From Cinclus cinclus (lineage: Eukaryota; Chordata; Aves; Passeriformes; Cinclidae), in the NCBI RefSeq assembly GCF_963662255.1, contig NC_085056.1, positions 6,700,216-6,764,215 on the forward strand: a stretch of DNA of 64,000 nt. The letters are read 5' to 3'. Below the pieces are notes generated by a model. That model saw nothing but the letters and a program-made list of their open reading frames with translations, was not told the origin of the DNA and searched no databases. The position numbers and the translations under genes were made by a program. Below, piece after piece: positions 28,065 to 41,279 of this stretch. Within the stretch, counting starts at the first letter, position 1, and the number at the start of each line of letters is the position of its first letter.

Positions 28065-31000
28065 ATGGCTGACCGGCGGTCCCGGAGCAGGGCCGGCCCC
28101 AGGCGCAGCGGCCGCCACAATGCGCGGGCGGCGGCCCAGGTGCCTCGAGGGTTCTAGGAGGGCGGGCAGGAGGGAAGATAAGGGAAAAAAAAAAAAAAAA
28201 AAAAAAAAAGAGGGGAGGAAAAGAGAGTCGCTGTTGGGATCGACCGTACCCCGGGACTCGCCCGGTGCCGCTCGCCCGCTCGCTCTCGGTTTGAGACGGA
28301 AACGAGACCTCTGAAGCAGGAGTGGAGGCCGCTCCCTCCCGCTTGTTCGGCTTTAAACGTGGAAAATGAGCCGAAACCCCTGACTTGGGCGCTCGCCGAG
28401 TAGCCCGCAGCTCGGCGGGTTTAGGTCGCGGCTGTGCTCTGACGCCACTCTGGATTTCGTCCACAAGAGGGTTTAGTGCTGGAACCCACCTGGATGATAG
28501 ATACCTCGAGCTGAATTGTCTCTCGTCTACACGGAAAGCGCCACCTTTGTCAAAAAGCCAACACCCGCAGTTTTTCTTAGGAATTTGTGAGAAATTTCTT
28601 ACCGGCTTGCTCGGATTGTTGTTAGAGTATGGGTGGCGGATGCTTTTGATGTTGGCGTCTTTAATAATGAAAATACTCGTTTTGAAATGCTTGTCTCTTG
28701 ATTTCTCTCTAGACTGGACTGAGTGTAGAAAATAAGAATAAATCTGTCAGAAGCCCTTTGGCGAAGCAGAGACTGGCAGAGACTTTCCCTGATCTCAGAA
28801 ATGGCACACCACGGCTTATGCTCAAGAGAGTCATGCAGAGCCGTAAGTGTCTTTTTTTTTTTTTTCCAGGAGAACTGAGAACAGAAAGACGATGTTTTTG
28901 TGCAGCTGAGAAAAAAGAGGGTGTTCTTTGGTAGCCCGTTATTCTTTCCCTGTTACACGGAACAGAAGTCAGATTGTTCTATGACTGATTTATGTAACAG
29001 TAATTTATCACTCCAGGGCACGTGAATAAAACTGCCTGATAGCAGGCCTTGCACTGGTGAAATCATAGCTTTGAAAATCCTTTTAAAAATCCTATTCACT
29101 TGGTTTTCCTATCCTGGTGCTGCTTTTGGCTGTAGAATCAGGTGTGAGTTGTAGAGGCACATTTTGCTGCAGTGCAGGGTACACCCGTGCTGCCATCTGT
29201 CACCACCACTGGCTTTGTCACTACCAGCCTTCCCAGGAGTAGAACCCAAACAGTTTTCACTAGGTCTTTATTTTAACCTGTTAGTAAATGTTATTTACAG
29301 TCTATAGTGTAGATGTGACACTGCTGCATTTTGGTGCTCTTGCTTTATTGAATTGTGGAATGGAAATGTTCTGGTTTTTTGGCAGAACCCCCAGTTTCAC
29401 CACTGGCACCTCGGATATCTTACCATGAAAACATACAAGAAGTTCATTCAGAAGTCCCATCTAAGAGGGCTTCCAGCATGTAAGTAGAGTATTTTTTTTA
29501 TAATTTACACTTTTATTACACTACCAGGTATAGCTGCAGTTCCTGTGGTGAGATGGGGGAGCAGGACTTCTCTGCTTGTGTTTGAGTGATCAGAACTGCA
29601 TCTTGTCCAGTGGGATTATCAGAAATGCCTCTCCAGCTTGGTTTGTTTTGGCAGGGGGGAATTGCAGCTGCCAGATGTTGCTCCTGAGGACATACCTATC
29701 ACTGTGTTCCACATGAAAAAGAAGAGAAAGAAACTGAGCATTTCTGAATTTGCGAGAGCAGCAGAGAGACGACTTCCCCAGTACCAAGGTAAGGCTCTTG
29801 TCAAGAATTACCTTGCTCAGTGTTGCATTTGCTGTCAGGTTCTCACCTGCTCAGCTCAGTTGTCAGGAGTGCCCAGTTGGGCAGTTGCAGGTTTGGAATC
29901 CAGATAGCAATTTCTCATGCAAAGAGGATAATGGAGAAAGTAAAAGTCCCCATCCTATCAAATTTGAAATAAACCTTTTTAAGCCAAGTTCTAGGCTCTT
30001 TCACTACTATATATTATTTTTTGACTACCTTTGCAAATTGGTGCTTTTTGAGTTTTGAAGTGTCTCCAGAGGAAGCAATCCCTGTCTTCTCACTTCTAGA
30101 AACTTTAAAATGCAAGCAGCTGTATACTTTCCATTGCAATTACATAAAATAAAGTTCTTTGTGAGCAGAGCGGGTTTGAGTTCCAGTTTCATGAAGTGTC
30201 TGTGAAATAGTAATCTGTGTTTCTAAAGCTCCAGATGTGTTTGGGTTAGGTTACTGAAGGGTGGTTGTGACCAAGGTCTAACATCTTGTTGTCAATGTGG
30301 TAAAATTAAAATTATGCCATGTTAAATTTTTATTGAAATAACTATTTTCTTACCCTTTCAGAAATCATTTATTAGATTTCTAATATGCAATTCTGAAACG
30401 TAGACAAGAAATAGTAAGGTGACCCTGTTACCTAATTCTGTTTGCACCGAAGTATGATGTTTGAGGATTGTAGCATGACTGGCTCTGAAATGAGGAAGAT
30501 CCATTGGGATGTTTCCATAGCCAGTTATGCAAAGGGTAATTTCTCAACTAATGTGTGATCAACTTTTTCTAGCTCAGTCAACGTTGGACAGCACAATTAT
30601 GACTCGGTGAGTTTAACCTAAAATGTCTTAACTTCTGTCTGTCCTATGTATGATCACATCTGAAGTCGTGAAGGGCAGTGCAGATACCTGGGTTCATGTT
30701 AAAGACCTGTGTTAGAGTTATCAATAACACAGTTATCTGCCCTTCTGCTGATAGAATTTGAAGGTGTTTGATTTCTGAAAATCAAAAGGTGTGTGGTGCA
30801 ACACCTTCAGATTCCATCAGCAGAGGGGCTCTGCACTGTGTGTCTGGATTGGTCTAACTTGTATTGCTACTATTGCTCCTCTTTATACTTGTCAGGATCA
30901 TTCCTTTTTTCCTTTCATTCTTGTGCTTCAAGCAGTTAAATCAGTACACAATATCCCTTAGAATATTAACCCTGCCTGTTAATGGCTTTATCCCATCAGT

Positions 31001-34000
31001 TGCATCTATGCAGTATTTTCTGGACTTTAAAAGCTTTTTAGTGAACTTACTTTCTGGTGTTGCCTGTGTACTTTGAAATGACCCTAGTCAAAGTCAGCAC
31101 ATTATTTTAATCAGGTTGCCTGTAGAGAGGGACAGGAGGGACTGAGCATGGTCAGTCTTCAGGGTGCAAAACACCTACAGTGAGAAACATCTTTTCCTAT
31201 GCTTTTGGTGTTGCTGTCAGCTCTCATCTTAAAATACTCAGTGTGTTGGTAGCTGTACTTTGCTGAGAGTATTGATACTTAGTAGATTCTTAAACTTATT
31301 GGGAAGTCCTCTTACCACCCCATTGTTATCTAGAGTATGTCTTTACTCTCAAACATTTGTTTTCCCCAGTTTTTTTGTTATTTAAGGTTTTTTAAATTTC
31401 CAACCTTTTTGTCAGCTGCAGTGTTGCACTGTCTCAGGGAGACTGTAAAACAGCCTGCTTCCTGATCTCTGTGATACATGTCCTGATGTTGGGTGATAGT
31501 ATGAAAACGAACAATTCATTTAAAGACTGACATATAATCTTCAAGGGGTTTTTGGGGAGATTTCTCCTAGTTCTGTGAAATGTGTCACTGTTAGTGCCAT
31601 CATGTCTGTATTCTGGGGGTAAGAGTGGAGTGTGTGATTTTGACAATTTCTTCCTTCTTTTTACAGATCCCTTCGTATGTCTCTGGGTTCCTTGCTGGCC
31701 CCAGACACCGTTGAAAAGAGGGGCTTGATGCGGAGGCGAAAAATCCACAAGGCAGTTGACATGCAAGAGTTTGAAGGCAGAGTGGAACAGAACATGCTGA
31801 AGAGCAAAGGTTACTTTTGTGGTGTTATTTCTCTTTTGGGAGGCAGGGCCTTACATTAAAGGGATACATTCTTTACATTTTAGAAGCATTTGTTGAAGCA
31901 CGGTATTTTAGAACATAAAATTTAGAATTTAAAATTCACTGAACACATTCACAGTAGTAGAGTGGGATTTGGGAAGCAAGATTAGAATGAGATTCTGTCT
32001 TGGTAGTTCATTTGATTCTATGTACTTAAATATGTGCTTTGCCCAGTGTGGTTGTTTAAACCACAGGAATTGTTTGGGATCATCTTCACTGGTGGGTACT
32101 GAAGTCTCTACTGGTTTGGTAGGCAGAGCTGTGGGCACAGAAGTGTGGTCATACAGTTTCAATGTTTGATCTGTTGAGGAGGAGTAGAATTTGGTTGAAT
32201 GACTTAAATCGTGAATTACATGGGTCCTGGTGGTAAAGTATGTCCCTATGACCTTGAACAGTTTTTCACATAAAATTTGTTCTAAAACATTCTCATCAGG
32301 ACAGAACTATCTTGTGGACTCACAATCTGCATCTGGGATTCGAACAAGCATCCTGACAAGTGATGCAGAAATGATGATGAATAGCACAGAGCTCTTTGTT
32401 CAGTCCCAGCTGGATGAACAGAACCAAAATAAATCTTCTACTCTTGAACCCCAGCTGTCAGATTCAAAAACTTCAGCACAAAGGAGCCTGATTTCTGATG
32501 CAGATCAAGAGAAAACAAGGTTGGAGGGCCTGGTGTCTAGTGTGAGCACAAATGAGAGAAGGACCCAAAGAAGCTCCAAGAGCTCAAACCTTGATCGTGA
32601 GCATGTTGAGAGAATGACTGATGTATCTCCAGAAACTCCTGCAAAACAGCAAGAAGAAAAGCAGGATCATTCCCATCAGAGTAACCCAATGGCAGAGATT
32701 TCTTTCTCTGAAGAGGAGATGGTTTGCAGTGAGTACTGTGGTTTAAGGCTTAGGCTTAGCAGGTATTACCTGAACTCAAAGAGTGGTTGAGGTAGAAAGG
32801 GACCTCAAGGTTATTTTCTCCAACCTCTCTGCTCTGGCAGGGCCACACAGAGCAGGTTGTCCAGAACCCTTTCTAAGTGGCTTTTACGAGTCTCCAAGGG
32901 TAATGACTGCCAATTCTCTTCCTTATATTCAGATGGAGCCTCCCATGTTCTGGTCTGTGCCAGTTGCCTTTTCTCCTGGCACTGGGCATCACTGGAAAGA
33001 GTCTGGCTCTGTCTGCCTTACACCCTGCTTTCAGACACGTGTCTATATTGGAAGGATCTGTCCCAAGCCTTCTCTAGGCTGAACAGTCCCAGCTCTCTCA
33101 GTTTTTCCTTCTAGGAGAGATGCTTCACTCCCTTCAGTCATGGTGGGCCTTTGCTGGACTCTCCACTGTGTCAATCTCTCTTTTGCTCTGAGAGCTCAGA
33201 AGTGGGCACTCTAAATTGGTCACAAAAAATAAGGAGATAATATGTGGCACATGCTGCAGACAGACTTGGAAGGAATCTCTGGAAGTCCTTGTCCAGACCT
33301 TCACTGTGGTATGGTCACTTACTTGTCACAGCCAGTCTCCTCACTGTCTCCAGGGCCTTAAAAATGTTTGGACAGAGGCAGTCCCCTCCCTGCTCACTCT
33401 GTACCTATGCTTTGCAATTCCTATTATTCCTGTTTTCCCTGGTGCCTCTCCTTGGTATTCATTTCCCATGCCTTGTCCTGGATGTGTAAATGGGACCACC
33501 TTTTCCTCATACTTTTTGGACCAGGCAAGAGTAGTTTTGAAAGGACAAGAGAAGGAATCAACAGAAAAAGGTTCATTGCGCAGAGGAGCTTCACTGGCAG
33601 GTATTTTTAGGATAAAGGGATAGATAATGCAAAGTAGGGAGGATGTGGAATAGGGGACTGGATAAAAAGAGGAAGGTGAGGGGAAGTGATCAGATTTTTA
33701 AGATGCCGAAGTTAGTAAGGCATTAATGTCAGAAGTTAATTGTGACATAATTATGCTCTACCACAGAAGGGTTCTGGTGGTGTTATTCCTCAGGGTCAAC
33801 TGAAAAACAGTTGCAAGGATTTTTCCAGCTGGTTTCTAAGATTCAATGCAAACTCCCTAACATGCTTGGAATACACATAAGTGTTTCTTGTGTGTCTTCT
33901 CCCTCGGTTGATTTTTTTATATACCAGGAAAGCTAAAAGAAAATTCAAAAAGCTGCCAGGAGACACAGTAATGATCTATTCTAGGTGTTTATAGATGGAG

Positions 34001-37000
34001 CTCCTCTCTGTTCTACACAAGTTCAAGTAAATATTTTGGATCCCCAGTCACTCTAAATGTTTCCAGCATGTCTTTGAGAGAAATTGTCTTCCATATAATT
34101 GAAGACCTAGAAATAAGCGATACAGAAGAAGAGATGATTAATACAGTGAATGGAGTGGAACAGGAAAAGATTTTCCAAGAGGGTAAGAAATACCTTCATT
34201 GTAGAAAGGGAATGGAGTATAATCTGATTTAAACAGTTTTTCAGGTGACTTGCAGAGTAAAATAAGACTTAATTGTGCAGTAGATGCTGGAAATAATTTA
34301 ATTCAAGTCATAGCAGAGACACTTGGACATTTCCAGACAAGCTTTCTAAAAGTGGGCCGCTACTGGAAGTGGAATAAATTTTGGTAAAAACGTAATAATA
34401 AGTTTTGGCAGGTCTGTAGTACTTCCCATAGGAAAGATGAAAAGCTCTCTCTTATCAAGGAAGGAATATGTCTGGCTAATCTAAGCTGGTTAATACTTCA
34501 CTTCACTTTAGCCTGTGTTGATGTAGGCAGCCCAATATTCTGGTTAGTGGAATTAAAACTAATTTTTGCACCACCTTTGGGCAGATTGCCTTGTGTCCTT
34601 CACTTGGGCTTCTGGGTCCCAAGTACAGGTCCCACACTGGAGAGGATGGTAAAAGTGCAGTTAGATAGCTTTTGATTCTGGATTCAGTCAAGATTTCCAA
34701 GCCCTTCAGTAAGTGACAGCATTATGAGAGTGCCCAGTTTCCTCAAAGTAGCTGCCTGTGTGGGTTTCTGCTAACTGAGATACATAGTAACAGATATGTG
34801 GACTATATGTCTAGTGTAAAGGAAAAAGGAATACTTGAGTCAGTAGCTCAGGTTTTTAAACACAAGCAAGTCATGTGTCTGTATATTTCCTATCCTGCCT
34901 GCCAGAGGCTTGTCTCGGATTGTTAAAACCACTCTAGGCTTTCTTCTCTCTATAATGGAATCTATCTCTTACAAAACTGTTTATTCAGAAAAACAGAGGA
35001 AATGAGAAGGAGAATCTGAGCACAAACCCCAGCTATTGTTAGATTTAAAGGAAAAGGAATTGGTCTTTTACACAATCACCAAAATTGAAAATGGCCACAG
35101 AGATGGCAGATCTGAAGGAGCTCTGCTTACTGTAAGTAAAATTCCTTCATCGGGATCTGATGTGCTCCTCATTAGGAGGCTGGGAAGCAAACACTGGAAA
35201 AGTTGGGCATTTCTCAGCTGTAAAAGGAACTGCATCTGTTTTTCTCATTTACAGCTTATGGCTGAGTTTATTTATCACAAATAAATTCCAATGGTGGTTA
35301 AACGATGTGCTGGTGGTTGGTTGGGGTTTTTTTTGTAGATAAAATGTATGATAGAATAGCTGCAGGACATGGTGCAAGTGCTGGATATTCTGAACGTTTA
35401 GAGAAGAAACTGTCTGAAAAAGCAGAATTGCAGATAACTGCAGCACGGGACAGCAGAGTTGAAACAGAAATGGCTCCTTCAGCAGGAGAGGAACTGGCAG
35501 AAGGCAGCGTTGGAGCCCATGGCTCTCCTGGAGCTGGTGAGGACACCTTTAATGCTGACAGCTTTCTGTAGTGCCAGAGTGCTCTCATGCTGCATGACTG
35601 GCATCAGTGCTAAGAGAGACTCCTTTGTTTATTTCCTTTGTTAACTTCCTTTGTTTTCTGGATCCTGGGCTTATTACTGGGGAAATATCAAACCAATTTG
35701 ATGTTTTTAAGCGTGAAGACTGCATTTTATTTAAAGGGAAACCAAGATTGTGTTGGCAGTAGTGTTCAGAAATGTATAGTTACAGCAGGTATCTTTGACT
35801 AAAATATACTAGTGGATGTTCCAGAATCAGGCAAAGGTATTTGTTTCAGTGCTTTTTATACCTCCCTGTTTTGGAAATCTAGAACGTGAGATTACCAGAG
35901 GCATTGGAGCTGAAAGTCTGGGCAGGCACTCTCATGCCTTTTCCTCATGTCATAAACCTGAGGTGATTCCATTCAATGAAACTGATGAACAAGAAGATGA
36001 ACTACAGGACCAGGCTATCATGCTAGAGTTCAATAGCTCAGTGGAAGAGTCTGCTGAGGATAAAACTGAACGTTCTGCAAGTCAAGGTAAGGAAGCTGCT
36101 CAGCATTTCTGTTAACACTGTTCTCTTTCCTGCTCTCACTTGTTATGAAGTGAAGAAGTTCAAGAGTGAAGTTAAAGCAAGTGCAGGTTAGACTTGGAGG
36201 AAACTGCTATGGGTTCATAGAGGAGGACAGGTGAGATGCTGATAACAGGAGTCTTGCCTGGAGGGAGTTATGAAAATCTACAGACAGGGAGAAGTTAATA
36301 GTCTGGCCCTTGTAATGTGATCCTGTAGCTCAGCTTGTCCCTTTGTTCAGGAGAATTTGCCAGTGGCTTAGCAAGATGACAGAGGTAGCTTGTAGACTTT
36401 GAGATTCTCTCTGGTTAAAAAAGCTGCAGCTTTGTGGCAACCTGAGTTAACCCAGCTATTGGCCCCTGCAGCCTGGTCCTGAGTGTGTGTCCCTGTAGCC
36501 TGCCCAGCCACCTGGGCCAAGGGGAGCCACCAGCCTGTGTGGGGGGAGAGGGGGTGGCATTGCAGCAGCCAGCAGCTGTGCTGGCTCAGGGTGCTGTGGG
36601 GACACAGGCAGTGTGACCAGGACCAGGCATGTGGGGAGCTGGCTGGGTTTCTGTCTGCTGTGGCAGCACTGCCTGCTCCAGGAGTTCTGGAAAGAAACTT
36701 CAGTTCCTCAAATATTTTTTTTTCCCAGAGGTTTCCATGAAGACTCCTGCATTTGTCCGTGCTCCAGCCTCCAACCTCCTGGTGTCAACGCCACGTGTTG
36801 CAGAACCTGATGCTCCCAGGTAAGCCTAAGCCACATCCAGCAGTGGCCTGGCAGAAGTGGAGCTGAGGGCAGAGCAGACCCAGCTTTGTCAGCTGCTCTG
36901 GCAGCTGCCGTGAGGAGGGAGCAATGCTGAAGTCTTTGGTTTTTTCACTGCTGTAGCAGCTGAGTGAAGAGGGAATTGAATCAATGTCAGTGCTCTTCTA

Positions 37001-40000
37001 GAGCAGGTCGATGCCTTAAGGCATTCCAATGCACGTTCTTGTAATATCTTCTCGTGCTGAAGGTCAAAACTTTTCCTAGAAGTTTTCCAGTTGATAAACC
37101 ACTCTGGAACCATAGACTGCAGTGTGGGATGCAGAGGCCCTTGCAGAGGAGGGTGAATTATGGATGGCAAGACACTGATCACATTGGATGACATAGTTGT
37201 ATTGACTGCAGAAGCCTAAAGCTGTGTGCAGTTGCCATGTGCTGACTAAAATGGAACTCTGGTAGAGGCAGAAAGTGAACCTGTCCACTGCATTACTCCA
37301 AATTAGTTAATGCTTGCACCCTCTTGACTAGAAATTTGTTGAAGCTCTATGCTTCATCAGAAGCACTAGTGGTAGGTCCTAGGGAACAGGAAGAATTTTC
37401 TAGCCCATGACTTCAAAGCAATAAACAAGAAGACAAAATTCTTGTGCCCACATATGTGTGGACTGGAGAGAGTCGGGTGATCCACACACTCTCTCTGGGG
37501 TTTTTGCATGTGTTAGCCTGAGGTTCTAGTTTTTTTCTGTTGTTTTCCAATTATGTACTGAATGAATCCCTGGATTTCACTTAACTCTTCCATGTTACTA
37601 TTTTTCTTAATTTAGAAGGGAAGGCAATTGTAATTTCCTTTAGTACTTAAGACTTAAGGGGGGAGGTGGGGGAACCCCACAACCCAGCAGAAAAAGCCCC
37701 CATTGAAGTTCTTAATAGTGTGGAAGGATTCCCTGCAGAGCAGCCTCCCCTGTCCACAGATGCAGACGTGACCTGTGGTGCCTCAGACTTTGTGCACTAC
37801 TAGAAAGGGAATACTGCAGGGATGCTGTGGAAGCTGCGGGCATGTATTGGAGAGAACTCCAATTTGCTGGCAGTGTGTTACATGAACACTTTGGAATCGA
37901 GTGAACTTGAGCCTGGATTGCTTCTTTCAAGGCCATGATGCCACATGAACTGTTTGCAAACTGCCCTGTGTAGGCATGAGAGTTTTGAAGAATTGGGAGG
38001 GAGAAAGAATGAAGAGTTCAAGGCAGTTCTTGTCCCTTCCAGTTCAATTTAGGGTTTCTCTGAACTCAGCCTGGTGTTTTCTGCCTCTCCCTTGTTCATT
38101 CAATGTATGAATTTTCAGTTTTCCTCAAAGGTCTGCCCTGCAGCAGCTGCAGCCCAAGACAGTTCCAATGAGATCAGGAACATCCCAGAGGAAACCACGT
38201 GAGCCTCAAGTACCAAGGAGTTTGATAAGGGAGATATTCAGACATTTTGCTAAAATGCCAATGACCAGAGATGCATTCAAAGTTGTTGAAAAATGGTACG
38301 TAGCAACAAACTTTTCTTTCATTGTTTTTAGTATTGAGGGTTTTTTACTTTCTTTTCTCTTCTGAAGTAATAAACCTGTTGGGAGTACTGCTGACAAGCT
38401 GACAGCCCTCTCTCTTCAGCTGGAAAGAGTCTTGGGAGGCCTGATAAAAATGGGCAGAAATGTGCAAAGTGTTTTGGGCTGCCATGTGGGTATCTGATCA
38501 GTGCAGCCTTGCAGGAGTGTCTGAGTTTTGTCCCAGCAAATTGTAGCAGTCAGTCTTGTCATTATCAGTTTCCATGGGCAGGATGGCTGGACAATGGTCA
38601 TCATGCTGGGCACAGTGAAGGGTGTGCAGTGTTCCCCTGGAATCCAGGTTTGTCAGCTTTTTGAAACCTTAGACCTTCTTACCTTCACGAGTAAAATCTG
38701 TGTATTTTTTGAACAGTGCCACTGCAGCAACCACTGTCTGAATCTCAGTGCTGATTTCTCTGTCACTGCTGTCTACCCCTGTTCCTGCATGTGTGGGAAG
38801 TTTGGGGAGGGTTCTGGTTTTCAGACATGCAGCTGTTTCACAGCTGTCTTGGCAGTGAAGTTTCCAGGGAGCCTGGGCTGAGAAGCCAAGCTTTGTTTGT
38901 GGGCTGGAGAGTTTCTTCTCCCCCAGCTTTCCCTGGCAGGCTGTGACCTGCACAACAAGCAGCTCTAGTGTAGCTTGCCCTGCAGAAGTGAGTAGCTGGT
39001 GTTCACACGCTCCAGAGTCTGATTTGATTTCCCCCCTCAGCTCTGAGAAGTACTTCAAGCAGCTGAGCAATGATCTGGAAACTTACGCCCACCATGCAGG
39101 GAGGAAGACAGTGGAGGCAGCTGACCTGGAAGTCCTCATGAGAAGGTAATGGAAGGGTTGTTACTAACCTGCAGTAGTGTTTGGTGGTGCTTTGATAGCC
39201 CAGTAACACCTGGTTGTTGCCAGAATGTGCACCAGCAGTGTTTGCATAGTACGTGTGGGATCTGTATTTACTCTGTGTGAGGCTACTTCTGTTCCAGGAG
39301 GCATCCCTGGACTTGGGTTGCACCTCTCAGTGATGGTGATGGTGGAGGGGCAAGAGGAGGTAGTGAGGGGTTGTGAGTGCAAGGAGTCATCTGACAAATC
39401 AAAAGGAGAGGGATTTGTGTAAGGGTGAAGCAGTAATGTCTGGGAAATGTGTAGAAAAAGCAGAGAAATGCTAAGAGGTAGGCTGGGCTGCACTGTTACC
39501 ATCCTCAAGTGATCTCTTTGCTCACATCATCTGCAACTGACACTGTGAGCATTTTCACATGTCCTGCTGACTGTTTTGGTTACTTGTTCTTCCAAAGAAA
39601 ATACACCTCTTCCTGCTGCTGCACAAGCTGATACTTGGGATCCAAACTGGCAGTTCCTCTCCAGAGCAGGAGAAGGAGCTCCCAGTCTGGGTGGGCAGGG
39701 CTGGTTTCTCCTAACAGCAACATGCCTGGAAGAGCTGTTCTCAGAGCTGCTTCACTGGTGTTCTGTCCTCTGGACACTTGCAGCTGCCCCATCTCCTGCC
39801 TGAATTTACTTTGTTCTGTGACCACAACACAAGGGATTTATTCTTGGCTTGGAAGCCCTCTGTAAAACTCAATGAGGCCTAAAGCAATCCAATACTTTTC
39901 ATTTAAAGTCGTTACTCTGGGTTGTTGTTCTTAATCTGCACTGGAAGAGTTTCAAATGTGATGTTAAAGTCACCTGGGGGACAGTACAGGGCACAGCTGA

Positions 40001-40997
40001 TGACACTTTGCATGTGTCACCAAGGCTTTGCATAGGCCTCTTTGGTGAGGTGGTGCTGCTGCTTAAAAAGAATAATCTGTTGCTGTCTTGATCCAGAGAC
40101 TTCATTTTTTCCACCTCACAGGTGTGTGCTGAGGTTGGTATGAACAGGCCAGGAGGCACGATGGGTTGATTGTACTGGTTTGAGAATTCTGTGTACTGTC
40201 ATTTCACCTTGTTCTAGTTGTCTTTATGCCTTTTTACTGCCTCATAAAGAGATCAGGAATTGTTGCTGGCTCATGCATAAGAACAGCATTTCTGTTCCTT
40301 CCACACAGAAAGTGTGAATAAATGTTGCCCTTTTTTTTTTTCTTTCAACAAAACTGGGAGATGCTGTTTTTTTTCAGGCCAGTCAGCTAAATGGTGTACA
40401 GGAAAACTCCATGGCCTACACAATTGGCAAATGCCAACCACCTCTGCGTTGTGACTGTAAAAAAATCTGGGTACTGAGCTATTTCCTTCTCTCACAACAT
40501 TCTGTGCATGTCTTCAAATGGTAGAATTTATCCCGTGGTAGGTGGATTGTGAATTTAAAAAGCAATGAGCCTCTACTTTGGTCCTGATCAATATAGATGA
40601 ATATCCCCACGGTAAACAGTGGGAAGCTCTGTGGGAAGCTGCTGTGCAGGAACCCTCTGGGTCTGTCTGCTCTGCTGTGTGGGCAATCCTGGCATTGCAC
40701 CATGCACAGGAGCTGAGAAGCTACCTGCAAACACGAGTCTGGAGCTGTTTGTCACAAGCAGCCAGAGCATTTCAGCTCTTAAATGCAAAAAACATCCCTG
40801 CAAGAAAACTTTGATATCAAATGGAAACACATTTCACTAACAGCTCTTGTTTCTTCTCTCTGTTTGGACAAAGGCAAGGGCTGGTGACAGACAGGATGCC
40901 ACTGAACGTGCTGATAGAGCGTTACCTCCCTCTGGAGTACCGGAAGCTCCTGATTCCAATTGCAGTGAGTGGAAATAAAGTGATCCCAAGGAAGTGA
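28065..40997 (+). CDS. CENPT: Centromere protein T, complete 14-exon model
   Basis: CENP-T is a subunit of the inner kinetochore. Its C-terminal histone fold pairs with CENP-W in the CENP-T-W-S-X complex on centromeric DNA, and its N-terminal tail recruits the Ndc80 complex. Coding exons: 28065-28139, 28713-28842, 29386-29479, 29655-29788, 30573-30606, 31667-31809, 32300-32728, 34048-34182, 35339-35536, 35883-36086, 36729-36819, 38119-38295, 39041-39145, 40874-40997. Phases agree throughout and give 690 residues. Landmarks: Arg-rich start; TPRLMLKRV at about 57-65; ELQLPDVAPED; a long acidic, Ser/Glu-rich middle; the histone fold from about 590 (REIFRHFAKMPMTRDAF, HHAGRKTVEAADLEVLMRR, RYLPLEYRKLLIP). 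Donors of exon 1 (GTGCCT) and exon 6 (GTTACT) are weak, and one extra middle exon is possible, so the tail and histone fold are surer than the rest. Confidence 0.92.
28185..28209. repeat. A25 homopolymer in CENPT intron 1
   Basis: Uninterrupted A-run just after CENPT exon 1, at the edge of the CpG island. Confidence 0.85.
30739..30829. repeat. Imperfect palindrome, possible hairpin RNA or small inverted-repeat element
   Basis: The arms 30744-30768 and 30800-30824 are reverse complements at 23 of 25 positions. Outside them GCCCT pairs with GGGGC at four of five, giving about 30 paired positions. The 31-nt loop holds a further small inverted repeat (TGATTT, AAATCA). It lies in the CENPT intron between exons 5 and 6, so it is transcribed in sense with CENPT. 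It matches no microRNA I know. A small inverted-repeat transposon is the alternative. Confidence 0.65.
32783..33235 (-). mobile_element. CR1 LINE 3' fragment, old
   Basis: The plus strand follows the reverse complement of CR1: GGGACCTCAAGGTTATTTTC, then GTGCCAGTTGCCTTTTCTCC, CACTGGAAAGAGTCTGGC, CTAGGCTGAACAGTCCCAGC and CTGGACTCTCCA. It is well diverged and lies in the CENPT intron after the large exon 7. Confidence 0.8.
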
Positions 40998-41262
40998 AGG
41001 TGCAGGGCTGGCCCCTGTGGGTGGGAAGGTGGCCTGCTCTCAGGAGCTGGCTGTGGGTTGTTCCATGTCACTGCTCCAGGTGATGCTTTTCCACACATAA
41101 CCAGTCAGGCAACGACTGCTGGATGTTCTCCCAAGTGGAGGCAGGTTGTGCTGTGGCCACCACACCTGCCTGCTGGGTCTCACCAGCTTTTGTTACAAGT
41201 CATTTGACTATCCATATTTTTGTATGTTACCTTTGAATATTTGTACAGATCTGATAAATAAA
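40998..41262 (+). other. CENPT: CENPT 3' UTR with poly(A) signal
   Basis: About 265 bases from the TGA to an AATAAA at 41257-41262, with GT-rich sequence just downstream (ATGTATTTTGTGTGATG). A compact and ordinary 3' end. Confidence 0.75.
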
Positions 41263-41279
41263 ACGTTACATGTATTTTG

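Noticed and set aside
27089..28072. 327-codon open frame on the plus strand opposite THAP11
   Set aside because: It is the antisense shadow of the GC-rich THAP11 exon and its promoter. The product is low-complexity, and the minus-strand frame has all THAP11 domains.
35043..35131. Candidate extra CENPT exon bounded by TAG and GTAAGT
   Set aside because: It is open after exon 8, but its length (89) would shift the frame of the well-supported exon at 35339 into an early stop.
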